Source: Streptomyces sp. NBC_00582 (lineage in GTDB: Bacteria; Actinomycetota; Actinomycetes; Streptomycetales; Streptomycetaceae). From it: 64,000 nucleotides of DNA. Location: assembly GCF_036345155.1 (NCBI RefSeq), contig NZ_CP107772.1, forward strand, positions 3,658,001-3,722,000, read 5' to 3'. Of the stretch, positions 42,143 to 53,774 are shown piece after piece. The notes beneath the pieces are model-generated. The model ran no database searches. It was not told the DNA's origin and worked only from the letters and a program-made list of their open reading frames with translations. Every line of letters begins with the position of its first letter. The stretch's first letter is position 1. Position numbers and translations under genes: made by a program.

Positions 42143-43651
42143 ATGACGCACTCGACGACGAACTCGACGAGCACCACCACACCCCCGCCCGGACGCGCAG
42201 GCCGCCGGGAATGGACCGCCCTCGGCGTCCTGATGCTTCCGCTGCTGCTGGTCTCGATGGACGTCTCGGTCCTCTACTTCGCGATCCCCGCGATCAACGC
42301 GGACCTCGAACCGAGCGGCACCCAGCAGCTGTGGATCTTCGACATCTACGCGTTCGTCCTGGCCGGACTGCTGATGACGATGGGCTCGCTCGGCGACCAC
42401 ATCGGCCGACGTCGGCTCCTGCTCGCCGGTGCCACCGCCTTCGGCGCGGCCTCCCTGCTAGCGGCCTACGCGGACAGCGCCGAGACCCTGATCGCCGCCC
42501 GCGCGCTCCTCGGCGTCGGCGGAGCCACCCTGATGCCGTCGACGATGGCCCTGATCCGCACGATGTTCAGTGATCCGGCGCAGCGCGCGAAGGCGATCGG
42601 CCTGTGGTCGGGGGTCATGACGGCCGGCGTGGCGCTCGGTTCGGTGATGAGCGGGATCCTCGTCGAGTACTTCTGGTGGGGCTCGGTCTTCCTCGTCAAC
42701 CTGCCCGCGATGGCGCTGCTGCTGGTCCTCGGCCCCGTCCTGCTGCCCGAGTCGAAGGACCCGGACCCCGGCCGCTTCGACTGGCCGAGCGTCCCGCTCT
42801 CGATGGCCGCCGTGCTCCCCGTCGTCTACGGCCTGAAGGAGATCCCCTCCGAGGGCTGGCACCCGCAGTACGTCGTCTCGATCACCGTCGGCCTGCTCTT
42901 CGCCACCCTCTTCGTCCACCGTCAGCGCACCGCCGCGCACCCGATGATCTCCCCGGCCCTGTTCCGCGGCCCCGGCTTCGGTCCCGCGGTCGTCCTGAAC
43001 CTCGTCTCCTCGTTCGGGATGATGGGCTCGGCCCTGTTCACCACGCAGTACCTGCAGTCGGTGCTCGGCCGGAGCGCGCTGGAGGCGGCCCTGTGGGCGC
43101 TGCTCCCGTCGGTGCCGATCGGCATGGCCGCCCCGCTGGCCACCGCGCTGGTCCACAAGGGCGTCCACCGGGCCCACGTCGTGACGTCGGGCTTCGCGAT
43201 CGCGGCCACCGGGTACGCCCTGCTCGCGCTCGCCGGAACCGACTCGATGTGGCTCGTGCTGACCGCCTGCGGGGTCCTCGCCTCCGGAATCGTCATGGTC
43301 ATCTCCCAGATGACGGACCTGGCGATGGGCGCGGCCCCGGCCGAGCGCGCGGGCTCCGCCTCCTCCCTGCTGGAGACCGGCGCCGAGTTCGGCGGCGCCC
43401 TGGGCATGGCGGTCCTCGGCTCCATCGGCACGGCGATCTACCGCCACGAGATCCCGTCCTCGGCCCCCGCCCCGGCCCGCGAGACACTGGGCGGCGCGCT
43501 GGCGGTCGCCGACCGGGTCCCCGGCCTGGCCACGGCCGCGCGGGAGGCGTTCACCAGCGGAATGCAGGGCGCTGCGATCGCCGGGGCGGTGCTGCTGACG
43601 GGGGCGGCGGTGGCGGCGACGGTGACGCTGCGGAGGATCCGTGTGAAGTGA
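42143..43651 (+). CDS. MFS exporter, DHA2 (14-helix) family
   Basis: A 502-residue proton-coupled drug/metabolite exporter of the EmrB/QacA type. Fourteen hydrophobic helices can be counted, with motif A-like GSLGDHIGRRRLLLAG after helix 2 and motif C-like GVMTAGVALGSVMSG in helix 5. The N-terminus has a Thr/Ser/Asn-rich tail (THSTTNSTSTTT). Its divergent TetR neighbour probably represses it. Substrates cannot be predicted. Confidence 0.93.
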   Translation: MTHSTTNSTSTTTPPPGRAGRREWTALGVLMLPLLLVSMDVSVLYFAIPAINADLEPSGTQQLWIFDIYAFVLAGLLMTMGSLGDHIGRRRLLLAGATAFGAASLLAAYADSAETLIAARALLGVGGATLMPSTMALIRTMFSDPAQRAKAIGLWSGVMTAGVALGSVMSGILVEYFWWGSVFLVNLPAMALLLVLGPVLLPESKDPDPGRFDWPSVPLSMAAVLPVVYGLKEIPSEGWHPQYVVSITVGLLFATLFVHRQRTAAHPMISPALFRGPGFGPAVVLNLVSSFGMMGSALFTTQYLQSVLGRSALEAALWALLPSVPIGMAAPLATALVHKGVHRAHVVTSGFAIAATGYALLALAGTDSMWLVLTACGVLASGIVMVISQMTDLAMGAAPAERAGSASSLLETGAEFGGALGMAVLGSIGTAIYRHEIPSSAPAPARETLGGALAVADRVPGLATAAREAFTSGMQGAAIAGAVLLTGAAVAATVTLRRIRVK

Positions 43652-43661
43652 CGGTGACACA

Positions 43662-43702
43662 ACGAACGCCGGACGGGCTGGTTCAGCCCGTCCGGCGTTC
43701 GT
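43662..43702. terminator. Bidirectional terminator between MFS gene and serA
   Basis: A perfect 19-bp stem, ACGAACGCCGGACGGGCTG (43662-43680), triloop GTT, complement 43684-43702, between convergent genes. Confidence 0.92.
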
Positions 43703-43721
43703 GTGTGAGGACTGCCGGCCG

Positions 43722-45311
43722 CTAGGCCAGGTTCACCGCACGGGCCGACGTCGCACCGATCTCCGTGGCGACCTCGTTCAGCACCCCGGAGGGCACCGTG
43801 TCGTCGACGGTGAGGACGGCGAGCGCCTCGCCGCCCGCCGCCGCACGGGCGACCTGCATCCCGGCGATGTTGATGCCCGCCTCGCCGAAGATCCGGCCGA
43901 CGGTGCCGACGACACCGGGACGGTCCTCGTACTTGAGGACGACCATGTGGTCGGCGAGGGCGAGGTCGACGTCGTAGTCGCCGACCGCGACGATCTTCTG
44001 GAGGTGCTTCGGACCGGCCAGCGTGCCGGAGACCGACACCTCCTCGCCGTCGGAGAGCGTGCCGCGCACGGTCACGACGTTGCGGTGGTCGGCCGACTCG
44101 GAGCTGGTGGTCAGACGCACCTCGACCCCGCGCTCCTGGGCGAACAGGGGCGCGTTGACGTAGGAGACCGTCTCCTCGACGACGTCCTCGAAGACACCCT
44201 TGAGGGCGGACAGCTCCAGCACCTTCACGTCGTGCTGGGTGATCTCGCCGTAGACCTCGACGTCGAGGCGGACCGCGACCTCGCCGGCGAGCGCGGTGAA
44301 GATCCGGCCGAGGCGCTCGGCGAGCGGCAGGCCCGGCTTGACGTCCTCGGCGATGACACCGCCCTGGACGTTGACCGCGTCCGGCACGAGCTCACCGGCG
44401 AGGGCGAGGCGCACCGAGCGGGCGACGGCGATACCGGCCTTCTCCTGGGCCTCGTCGGTGGAGGCGCCGAGGTGCGGGGTGGAGACGACCTGGTCGAACT
44501 CGAACAGCGGGGAGTCCGTGCAGGGCTCCTTCGCGTACACGTCGAGACCGGCACCGGCGACCCGGCCCTCCTTGAGGGCGGAGTACAGCGCCTCCTCGTC
44601 GACGATCCCGCCGCGCGCGGCGTTGACGATCCGCACGGTCGGCTTGACCTTGCGCAGCGCCTCGTCGCCGATCAGACCGACCGTCTCGGGGGTCTTCGGC
44701 AGGTGCACGGTGATGAAGTCGGAGACCTCGAGCAGCTCGTCCAGCGACAGCACCTTGACGCCCATCTGGGCGGCGCGGGCGGGCTGGATGTAGGGGTCGT
44801 AGGCGACGACCTTCATCCCGAACGCGGACATGCGCTGGGCGACGAGCGCGCCGATCCGGCCGAGGCCGACCACGCCGAGGGTCTTCTCGGCCAGCTCCAC
44901 GCCGGTGTACTTGCTGCGCTTCCACTCGCCGTTCTTCAGCGCGGCGTTGGCCTGCGGGATGTGGCGGGCGGTGGCGAGGAGGAGACCGCAGGCCAGCTCG
45001 GCGGCGGTCACGATGTTGGAGGTGGGGGCGTTGACGACCATCACGCCGGCCTTGGTGGCGGCGGAGACGTCGACGTTGTCCAGGCCGACGCCGGCTCGTG
45101 CGACGACCTTCAGCTTGTGCGCGGCGGCGATCGCCTCGGCGTCGACCTTGGTGGCCGAGCGGATCAGGATGGCGTCGACGTCGGCGATGGCGGGGAGCAG
45201 CTCGGCTCGGTCCGCTCCGTTGCAGTGCCGGATCTCGAAGTCCGGGCCAAGCGCGTCCACGGTCGCGGGCGACAGCTCTTCAGCGATGAGTACGACGGGT
45301 TTCGAGCTCAC
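43722..45311 (-). CDS. serA: D-3-phosphoglycerate dehydrogenase
   Basis: A 529-residue long-form PGDH that oxidises 3-phosphoglycerate in the first step of serine synthesis. The NAD motif GLGRIGALVAQR is near 145, the catalytic Arg/His blocks are VNAARGGIVDE and STPHLGAST, followed by an intervening regulatory domain (VQGGVIAEDVKPGLPLAERLGRIF) and a C-terminal ACT domain (VLKYEDRPGVVGTVGRIFGEAGINIAGMQVAR) for serine feedback. GTG 45311 with GAGG 6 nt upstream is the start. It is transcribed separately from ilvC, a terminator lying between. Confidence 0.96.
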   Translation of the reverse strand: MSSKPVVLIAEELSPATVDALGPDFEIRHCNGADRAELLPAIADVDAILIRSATKVDAEAIAAAHKLKVVARAGVGLDNVDVSAATKAGVMVVNAPTSNIVTAAELACGLLLATARHIPQANAALKNGEWKRSKYTGVELAEKTLGVVGLGRIGALVAQRMSAFGMKVVAYDPYIQPARAAQMGVKVLSLDELLEVSDFITVHLPKTPETVGLIGDEALRKVKPTVRIVNAARGGIVDEEALYSALKEGRVAGAGLDVYAKEPCTDSPLFEFDQVVSTPHLGASTDEAQEKAGIAVARSVRLALAGELVPDAVNVQGGVIAEDVKPGLPLAERLGRIFTALAGEVAVRLDVEVYGEITQHDVKVLELSALKGVFEDVVEETVSYVNAPLFAQERGVEVRLTTSSESADHRNVVTVRGTLSDGEEVSVSGTLAGPKHLQKIVAVGDYDVDLALADHMVVLKYEDRPGVVGTVGRIFGEAGINIAGMQVARAAAGGEALAVLTVDDTVPSGVLNEVATEIGATSARAVNLA

Positions 45312-45502
45312 GTGAGTCCTCACAAGTCCAAAGCATGCGGACGGCCGTCCCGACGGCCGCAGGCGGAGGAGGGGCTTAGCCGCGTGAAGCGCACGACGCT
45401 GTGGGCCTGAACGCGTATATAGGCAGCAGTGTAGTGCTGCGACGGAGGTCGCCTCACGCCTCCGCGGAAGGATCACCCGTCCGGGTAGGGACGGGATGGC
45501 CA

Positions 45503-45533
45503 AGAGGGCCGGAGCGGTGTGCCCCGGCCCTCT
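45503..45533. terminator. Terminator after ilvC
   Basis: AGAGGGCCGG (45503-45512) pairs with CCGGCCCTCT (45524-45533), 10 bp past the ilvC stop, isolating serA from the ilvBNC transcript. Confidence 0.83.
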
Positions 45534-45543
45534 GGCGTGAGGC

Positions 45544-47185
<1,642 letters not shown>

Positions 47186-47217
47186 GTTCGTTGCGTCTCT
47201 CTCTGCGTCTTCGCGTC

Positions 47218-49068
47218 TCAGTCGTCTTCGTTGTCGCCGAAGTCGGGGCGGACGTCCCGGGCGGCCATGATCTCGTCGTTGGAGGTGCCGGCGGCGACCA
47301 TCGGCCAGACCATCGCGTCCTCGTGGACGACGAAGTCGACGACGACCGGACGGTCGTTGACGGAGTTCGCCTCCTCGATCACCTTGTCGAGGTCGTCCGG
47401 CGACTCGCAGCGGATCGCGTAGCAGCCCATCGCCTCCGACAGCTTCACGAAGTCGGGGACCCGGGTGCCGCGCGCGTTCGGGTTGACGTCGTCCGGGCCG
47501 GAGTGCAGGACCGTGTTGGAGTAGCGCTGGTTGTAGAACAGGGTCTGCCACTGGCGGACCATCCCGAGGGCGCCGTTGTTGATGATGGCGACCTTGATCG
47601 GGATGTTGTTCAGGGCGCAGGTGGTGAGCTCCTGGTTGGTCATCTGGAAGCAGCCGTCGCCGTCGATCGCCCAGACGGTCTTCGCCGGCGCGCCGGCCTT
47701 GGCGCCCATCGCGGCCGGGACCGCGTAGCCCATCGTTCCGGCGCCGCCGGAGTTCAGCCAGGTGGCGGGCTTGTCGTACTGGATGAAGTGGGCGGCCCAC
47801 ATCTGGTGCTGGCCGACGCCCGCCGCGAAGATCGTGCCCTCGGGGGCGAGCCGGCCGATGCGCTCGATGACCTGCTGCGGGGAGAGCGAGCCGTCGGCGG
47901 GCTGGTCGTAGCCGAGCGGGTAGGTCTCGCGCCAGCGGTCGAGGTCCTTCCACCAGGCGGTGTAGTCGCCGGGCTGGCCCTCGCTGTGCTCCTTCTGGAC
48001 CGCCTGGATCAGATCGGCGATGACCTCGCGGGCGTCGCCCACGATCGGCACGTCGGCGGCGCGGTTCTTGCCGATCTCGGCCGGGTCGATGTCCGCGTGG
48101 ACGATCTTGGCGTACGGCGCGAAGCTGTCGAGCTTCCCGGTGACGCGGTCGTCGAAGCGGGCGCCGAGGGCCACGATCAGGTCGGCCTTCTGCAGACCGG
48201 TGACGGCGGCCACGGAGCCGTGCATACCGGGCATGCCCAGGTGCTGCGGGTGGCTGTCGGGGAACGCGCCCAGCGCCATCAGCGTGGTGGTGACGGGCGC
48301 GCCGGTCAGCTCGGCGAGGACCTTCAGCTCGGCGGTGGCGCCGGCCTTGATCACACCGCCGCCGACGTAGAGGATCGGCCGCTTGGCGGCGGTGATCAGC
48401 TTGGCGGCCTCACGGATCTGCTTGGCGTGCGGCTTGGTCACGGGGCGGTAGCCGGGCAGGTCCATGGTGGGCGGCCAGGAGAAGGTGGTCTTCGCCTGGA
48501 GGGCGTCCTTGGCGATGTCGACCAGGACGGGCCCGGGGCGGCCGGTGGACGCGATGTGGAAGGCCTGCGCGATCACCCGCGGGATGTCCTCGGCCTTGGT
48601 CACCAGGAAGTTGTGCTTGGTGATCGGCATGGTGATGCCGACGATGTCCGCCTCCTGGAAGGCGTCCGTGCCGATCGCCTTCGACGCGACCTGCCCGGTG
48701 ATCGCCACGAGCGGCACCGAGTCCATGTGCGCGTCGGCGATCGGCGTGACCAGGTTGGTCGCGCCGGGGCCGGAGGTGGCCATGCAGACGCCGACCTTGC
48801 CGGTGGCCTGCGCGTAGCCGGTGGCGGCGTGGCCGGCGCCCTGCTCGTGGCGGACCAGGACGTGGCGGACCCGGGTGGAGTCCATCATCGGGTCGTAGGC
48901 GGGAAGGATCGCACCGCCGGGAATGCCGAATACCGTCTCGGCGCCGACCTCCTCGAGGGAGCGGATGAGGGACTGCGCGCCCGTGACGTGCTCGACGGTT
49001 GCGGAGTGTCCTCCGGATCGGGGCCGGGGCTGCGGATGAGCCCCGGTGGCCTGCTCGGTCATCGGCAT
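47218..49068 (-). CDS. ilvB: Acetolactate synthase large (catalytic) subunit
   Basis: A 616-residue ThDP/FAD enzyme that condenses pyruvate with pyruvate or 2-oxobutyrate. The PYR domain has the catalytic Glu in [19 protein letters not shown], the FAD-domain block is [11 protein letters not shown], and the PP domain has the ThDP motif [14 protein letters not shown] with [15 protein letters not shown] 49068 gives the longest frame; ATG 49062 has better spacing to GAGAAG and may be the real start. It is first gene of ilvBNC, controlled by the leader peptide and attenuator upstream. Confidence 0.97.
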   Translation of the reverse strand: MPMTEQATGAHPQPRPRSGGHSATVEHVTGAQSLIRSLEEVGAETVFGIPGGAILPAYDPMMDSTRVRHVLVRHEQGAGHAATGYAQATGKVGVCMATSGPGATNLVTPIADAHMDSVPLVAITGQVASKAIGTDAFQEADIVGITMPITKHNFLVTKAEDIPRVIAQAFHIASTGRPGPVLVDIAKDALQAKTTFSWPPTMDLPGYRPVTKPHAKQIREAAKLITAAKRPILYVGGGVIKAGATAELKVLAELTGAPVTTTLMALGAFPDSHPQHLGMPGMHGSVAAVTGLQKADLIVALGARFDDRVTGKLDSFAPYAKIVHADIDPAEIGKNRAADVPIVGDAREVIADLIQAVQKEHSEGQPGDYTAWWKDLDRWRETYPLGYDQPADGSLSPQQVIERIGRLAPEGTIFAAGVGQHQMWAAHFIQYDKPATWLNSGGAGTMGYAVPAAMGAKAGAPAKTVWAIDGDGCFQMTNQELTTCALNNIPIKVAIINNGALGMVRQWQTLFYNQRYSNTVLHSGPDDVNPNARGTRVPDFVKLSEAMGCYAIRCESPDDLDKVIEEANSVNDRPVVVDFVVHEDAMVWPMVAAGTSNDEIMAARDVRPDFGDNEDD

Positions 49069-49143
49069 TCTCTTCTCGATGCTGAGGGTTTTACTGCGGG
49101 TTTTCTGCGGGTTCTACTGCGGGTTCACTGCGTTTTGTGCAAC

Positions 49144-49177
49144 AAAAAACCCCTCGTGCCGGAAGGCAAGCGAGGGG
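49144..49177 (-). terminator. ilvB attenuator terminator
   Basis: On the minus strand CCCCTCG (49177-49171) pairs with CGAGGGG (49156-49150), extended by GCC/GGC, followed by TTTTTT. It lies 54 nt downstream of the leader-peptide stop and 76 nt before ilvB. Confidence 0.88.
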
Positions 49178-49230
49178 AGCGCGCCGGGTGTGGGTCGCTG
49201 GGAGTCCGGGTCTTCCGGGCGTCACCAGCT

Positions 49231-49272
49231 TCAGCCGACGCGCTTTCCAAGTACGAGAATTCGGGTGCGCAT
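49231..49272 (-). CDS. ilvB leader peptide MRTRILVLGKRVG
   Basis: A 13-residue frame containing Ile-Leu-Val-Leu, encoded by ATT CTC GTA CTT, of which ATT, GTA and CTT are rare in this genome. Shortage of charged branched-chain tRNAs would stall the ribosome here and prevent the T-tailed terminator from forming, the classical attenuation scheme. The ATG is only 7 nt past the promoter -10 box, so the message may be leaderless. Confidence 0.85.
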   Translation of the reverse strand: MRTRILVLGKRVG

Positions 49273-49279
49273 GGCATTG

Positions 49280-49309
49280 ACCCTCCCCCTGGCGCGCACC
49301 GACTGTCAA
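49280..49309 (-). promoter_or_regulatory. ilvBNC promoter
   Basis: A perfect TTGACA -35 (49309-49304) and a GAGGGT -10-like box (49285-49280) spaced 18 bp, just upstream of the leader-peptide ATG. Confidence 0.7.
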
Positions 49310-52300
49310 GTGGGTGGGACAGGAGTCTCAGTATGTGAGCGCAGTCCACTTCCACTCCCCAGGACGGCGGTGACACCACTGGTGTACACCCCCGGGGCGC
49401 CGCCCGCGAACGCGGGTTCCACGGGACCGTGGGGCACGGAGTAGCGGCCGGTGGCGAGCGACCGGCGCAGCCGGTACTCGTCGAGCGGCCCGGAGAACGC
49501 CATGCCCTGGCCGTGTGTGCAGCCCATCGCGCGCAGGGCCACCACCTGTTCGGGCAGGTCCACCCCCTCGGCCACGGACTGGAGCCCGAGGTCGCAGGCG
49601 ATCCGCAGCAGCCCACTGGTGATCTTGTGCAGCCGCGCGGACTCGACGACCCCCTCGACCAGTGAACGGTCGAGCTTGAGGATGTCGACGGGGAGCCGGC
49701 GCAGCGCGGTGAGGGCGCCGTAGCCGCCGCCGAAGCCGTCGAGGGCGATCCGGACGCCGAGTCGGCGCAACGCGCCCAGACGGCGCTCCAGTTCGTCCAG
49801 GGACACCTTCGGGTCCAGGTCGGCCAGTTCGATCACCAGGGATCCGGAGGGCAGTCCGTGCCGGGTGAGCAGGGCCTCCACGGAGCCCAGCGGCATCGAC
49901 CGGTCCAGCAGCCGTCGGGCGCCCATGCGCACGGCGACCGGGACGGTGAGTCCGCTCGCGGTCCGGTCGGCGGCCTGTTCGACGGCCTCCTCGAGGATCC
50001 AGCGGCCGAGTTCGGCGGTCCGGTCGCTGTCCTCCGCGACCCGCAGGAACTCGGCGGGCGTGAAGAGCACTCCCTGGGAGGAGCGCCAGCGCGCCAGTGC
50101 GGCGACCGACGAGATCCGGCCGTCGTCGAGGCGTACCACGGGCTGGTGCAGCAGGGCGAACTCGCCGTCGTGCAGGGCGGCCCGCAGCCGCGTGGCGAGT
50201 TCCGCCTTGCGGACGACGTCCTGCTGCATCTGCGGTTTGTACAGCTCGACCCGGCCCTTGCCGCCCGCCTTGGCGCGGTACATCGCGAGGTCGGCGTTGC
50301 GCAGGATCTCTCCCGCGCCGAGGCCGGGTTCGGCGAAGGCGACGCCGATGGACGCGGCGACCCTGACGTCGTTGCCATCGATCAGATAGGGCTGCGAGAG
50401 GGTCACCCTGAGGCGGTCGGCGAGCTCCAGGATGTGCCGCTCCCGTGCGGCCCGGTCGCGGGTGGTGTCGCCGACGATCAGGGCGGCGAACTCGTCGCCG
50501 CCCAGCCGGGACGCGGTGTCGCCCTTGCGGACGGCGTCCTGGAGCCGGCGGGCGGCCTGGACGAGGAGTTCGTCCCCGGCCTGGTGCCCGATGGTGTCGT
50601 TGACCGCCTTGAAGCCGTCGAGGTCGATGAAGAGGACGGCGGTGTTGCGCAGGGCGATGCCCCGGTCGGAGCTGCGGCGGCCGGACAGGGCCTGCTGGAC
50701 GCGCCGGGTGAACAGGGCGCGGTTGGGCAGGTCGGTGAGCGGGTCGTGCTCGGCGTTGTGCTGGAGCTGTGCCTGGAGGCGGACCCGTTCGGTGACGTCC
50801 CGGCTGTTGAAGATCAGGCCGCCGTGGTGGCGGTTGACGGTGGACTCCACGTTGAGCCAGCCGCCGTCGCCGTCGCCGGAGCGGAAGCGGCACTCGATGC
50901 GGGTGGTGGGCTCGTCCTGGGGGCTGGCGGCGAGGAAGCGGCGCACCTCGTGCACCACGCAGCCCAGGTCCTCGGGGTGGATGAGATCGGCCAGCTCGGT
51001 GCCCACCAGGGCCTCGGCGGACCGTCCGTAGACCCCGGCGGCGGCCGGGGAGACGTACCGCAGGATGCCGCTGGGGGCGGCGATCATGATGACGTCGCTG
51101 GAGCCCTGCACCAGGGAGCGGAAGTGGTTCTCCTTCTGCGCCAGTTCCTGGGTGAGGGTGATGTTGTCGAGGAGCATGATCCCCTGGCGCACCACGAGGG
51201 CGAGCACGACCGCGCCGCCGGTCAGCAGCACCACGCGGTCCACGCTGCGGCCGTTGAGGACGTTGTAGAGGATTCCCAGGGTGCAGACGGCGGCGGCGAG
51301 GTACGGGGTGAGGGCGGCCAGGGAGCCGGTGATGGGCCGGTTGGCCGGGTACCGGCCCTGTTCGCCGCCCTGCGGGGGTGACGGCGCGGGTGGGTGCGCG
51401 CCCGCGGAGGGGTGCGGGGCCGCGTGCGGGTGTCCGCCGGGGCGGTGCCCCGGTACGTGCTCGTGCACCACGCGTGTGTGTCCCTCGTCGGCGGATCCGT
51501 GCTGCCGGGAGGCGGCCCAGGGGGCGTACGCCAGGAGCAGGGAGCCCGCGAACCAGCCGGCGTCGAGGAGCTGGCCCGAGTGGTAGTTGTTGTGCATGAG
51601 CGGTGAGGTGAACAGGGCGTCGCACATCACGGTCAGTGCGAGCGCGCCGACGGCGGTGTTGACCGCCGTGCGGTTGACGTAGGACCTTCTGAAGTGCAGG
51701 ACGAGCACCATGCTGACCAGGGCGATGTCGAGCAGCGGGTACGCCAGCGACAGTGCCGCGTGCGCCACGCTCGGTCCGTCGAACTTCGCGGCCTGGGCGA
51801 GGGCGAGGCTCCAGGAGAGCGTGAGCAGCGAGCCGGCGATCAGCCAGGCGTCCAGCATCAGGCAGACCCAGCCGGCCTTGGTCACGGGCCGGGCGGCCAG
51901 GACGAGCAGCCCCACGATCGCGGGCGGCGCGAAGCACAGGAAGAACAGGTCGGCGTAGCTGGGGCTGGGCACGGGACGCCCGAGGACGACCTCGTACCAT
52001 CCCCAGACCAGATTGCCGAGGGCGGCCATCGCCGAGGACAGCGCGAAGAGCAGCCAGGCGGGTCGAAAGCGGACGCGGCGGGTGCGCGCGTAGAGGAAGC
52101 AGGAGACGGCGGCGGCGCCCGCCGCGGCGGTCAGTCCGAAGTCGCCCATGATCAGGGCGAGTTCGTCGGAGCCCCAGCCGAGCGCGGAACCGACGGCGTA
52201 TCCCGCGCAGACGAGGGCCAGGACCAGTTGGTGGACCAGCTTCCGGCCGGGCCCGAGCGACGGCCGGCCGATCGGCGTCCTCCTCGCCGGGGACCGGTCG

Positions 52301-52527
52301 CGTGGTGCCGGGTCGGCCCCGTCGAGGAGGGTCGTGGAGGTCGTCGGGGTACTCACGGGGTCCCCCAGTCCCACGGCGCCGGGTCCCTCGGGTCCCGGTG
52401 CGCTTGTTTCCTGCGGCCGCTGTGCCTGCGGTGGTGCTGGCCGGGGTGAGTGTCGTGACCGCGTCTGCGCGCGGCCGTGCGCCAGGGTCGTCGCCGGCGG
52501 CTCCGCCGCGTCGGATCGTTCGTCCAT
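49306..52527 (-). CDS. Multipass membrane GGDEF-EAL protein with intact GGDEF and degenerate EAL
   Basis: About 1073 residues from ATG 52527 (GTG 52557 and GTG 52356 are alternatives; none has a clear ribosome site). After a Pro-rich N-terminus come about nine to ten hydrophobic helices, interrupted by a His/Pro/Gly-rich loop, then PAS (HFRSLVQGSSDVIMIAAPSGILRYVSP), GGDEF with an intact LGGDEF (676-680), and an EAL domain. In EAL the signature Glu is A809 (VAALARW) and DDFGTG is DGFGGG, so phosphodiesterase activity is unlikely. The protein probably makes, or senses, cyclic di-GMP at the membrane. Confidence 0.9.
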   Translation of the reverse strand: MDERSDAAEPPATTLAHGRAQTRSRHSPRPAPPQAQRPQETSAPGPEGPGAVGLGDPVSTPTTSTTLLDGADPAPRDRSPARRTPIGRPSLGPGRKLVHQLVLALVCAGYAVGSALGWGSDELALIMGDFGLTAAAGAAAVSCFLYARTRRVRFRPAWLLFALSSAMAALGNLVWGWYEVVLGRPVPSPSYADLFFLCFAPPAIVGLLVLAARPVTKAGWVCLMLDAWLIAGSLLTLSWSLALAQAAKFDGPSVAHAALSLAYPLLDIALVSMVLVLHFRRSYVNRTAVNTAVGALALTVMCDALFTSPLMHNNYHSGQLLDAGWFAGSLLLAYAPWAASRQHGSADEGHTRVVHEHVPGHRPGGHPHAAPHPSAGAHPPAPSPPQGGEQGRYPANRPITGSLAALTPYLAAAVCTLGILYNVLNGRSVDRVVLLTGGAVVLALVVRQGIMLLDNITLTQELAQKENHFRSLVQGSSDVIMIAAPSGILRYVSPAAAGVYGRSAEALVGTELADLIHPEDLGCVVHEVRRFLAASPQDEPTTRIECRFRSGDGDGGWLNVESTVNRHHGGLIFNSRDVTERVRLQAQLQHNAEHDPLTDLPNRALFTRRVQQALSGRRSSDRGIALRNTAVLFIDLDGFKAVNDTIGHQAGDELLVQAARRLQDAVRKGDTASRLGGDEFAALIVGDTTRDRAARERHILELADRLRVTLSQPYLIDGNDVRVAASIGVAFAEPGLGAGEILRNADLAMYRAKAGGKGRVELYKPQMQQDVVRKAELATRLRAALHDGEFALLHQPVVRLDDGRISSVAALARWRSSQGVLFTPAEFLRVAEDSDRTAELGRWILEEAVEQAADRTASGLTVPVAVRMGARRLLDRSMPLGSVEALLTRHGLPSGSLVIELADLDPKVSLDELERRLGALRRLGVRIALDGFGGGYGALTALRRLPVDILKLDRSLVEGVVESARLHKITSGLLRIACDLGLQSVAEGVDLPEQVVALRAMGCTHGQGMAFSGPLDEYRLRRSLATGRYSVPHGPVEPAFAGGAPGVYTSGVTAVLGSGSGLRSHTETPVPPT

Positions 52528-52724
52528 AGGCCGTGCATCGCCCGTCGCCCCCCTCACAAGTCTGAAATGTCCGTCCCAGGCGCCGAAAGGTCGCGGCGCA
52601 GCCCCTGTCGGGACGATACACCAGTCTCGTCACTCAGGGACATAGGTTCTCTACGCTCCGTGACGATCATCGGCATATGCGTACGGACCGCGCCCGGGGG
52701 ACTGCGGAGGGTGCCCGAACCGGA

Positions 52725-53699
52725 CTACACGGCTGCCGCACCCGTCGTCAGGATCACGTGACGCAAAGGCTCCTGGTTCACGAAGCGGCCCAACTGGTCC
52801 ACCAGGAGCCGTTTGGCGCGCGGCAGGAAGGCCGAGGTGGGGCCGCCGACGTGGGGGCTGATCAGGACGCCGGGCGCGCGCCACAACGGGTGGGCGGGGG
52901 GCAGGGGTTCGGGATCGGTGACGTCGAGGGCGGCGAGGAGACGGCCGGTCTCCAGTTCGGCGAGCAGGGCCTTGGTGTCGACGACCGGGCCGCGGGCGAC
53001 GTTGACCAGCAGCGCGCCGTCCTTCATCCGGGCCAGGAACTCGGTGTCGACCAGGCCGCGGGTGGTCTCGGTGAGGGGGGTGGACAGGATGACGACGTCG
53101 GCGTCGGGCAGCAGGGCGGGCAGTTCGGTGAAGGGGTGCACTGGACCGCGCGCCGTCGTGCGCTGGGAGCGCGCGACGCGCGCCACTCGCGCCACCTCGA
53201 ACGGAACGAGCCGGTCCTCGATGGCCGCGCCGATGGCGCCGTACCCGACCACGAGCACGTTCTTGTCGGCGAGCGCCGGGTGGAAACCGCCCTCCCAGTG
53301 CCCCCGGTCCTGGGCGCGCACGAACTGCGGGATCCCCCGCAGCGCGGCGAGCGTCAGCGTGAGCGCCAGCTCCGCGGTGCTCGCCTCGTGCACCCCGCGC
53401 GCGTTGCACAGCCGTACACCGGACGGCAGGTCGGCCAGCCGTGCGGTGATGTCGTCCACCCCGGCGGTGAGCGTCTGCACGACCCGCACCCGCCGCATCT
53501 CCGCCAGCGGTGCCACCCGCACCCGCTGCGCCTTCATGTACGGCACGACGTACACCACGCAGTCGCCGGGGTCCCCGGGATACGGCTGATCGCCGTCCTC
53601 TCCCCCGTCCCAGAAGAGGTACTCGAACCCTTCGGGGAGCCCGTCGATCTCCTCCGGGGGGATGGGCAGCCATACGTCACGGGGCGCTTCGATGCTCAT
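52725..53699 (-). CDS. D-isomer-specific 2-hydroxyacid dehydrogenase
   Basis: A 324-residue NAD(P)-dependent dehydrogenase. The nucleotide-binding motif is GYGAIG (152-157), and the catalytic Arg, Glu and His lie in VNVARGPVVD, DVTDPEPLPP and SPHVGGPT. GVHEASTAELALTLTLAALRGIP is the substrate-domain hinge. Compared with SerA it is short and has no ACT domain. The natural substrate (glyoxylate, hydroxypyruvate or phosphoglycerate-like) is not determinable. It is divergent from an aldo/keto reductase. Confidence 0.9.
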   Translation of the reverse strand: MSIEAPRDVWLPIPPEEIDGLPEGFEYLFWDGGEDGDQPYPGDPGDCVVYVVPYMKAQRVRVAPLAEMRRVRVVQTLTAGVDDITARLADLPSGVRLCNARGVHEASTAELALTLTLAALRGIPQFVRAQDRGHWEGGFHPALADKNVLVVGYGAIGAAIEDRLVPFEVARVARVARSQRTTARGPVHPFTELPALLPDADVVILSTPLTETTRGLVDTEFLARMKDGALLVNVARGPVVDTKALLAELETGRLLAALDVTDPEPLPPAHPLWRAPGVLISPHVGGPTSAFLPRAKRLLVDQLGRFVNQEPLRHVILTTGAAAV

Positions 53700-53774
53700 G
53701 CCAGGAGGCTAATTGAGGTACGCGCGTGTGCAGAGGTTAGGTTGGGGGGTCGTACGAGGGAGGGTCGCGGGTAG

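Noticed and set aside
45339..45363. GGACGGCCGTC dyad in the serA leader as an attenuator
   Set aside because: The loop is too short, there is no T tract, and no peptide with regulatory Ser codons precedes it.
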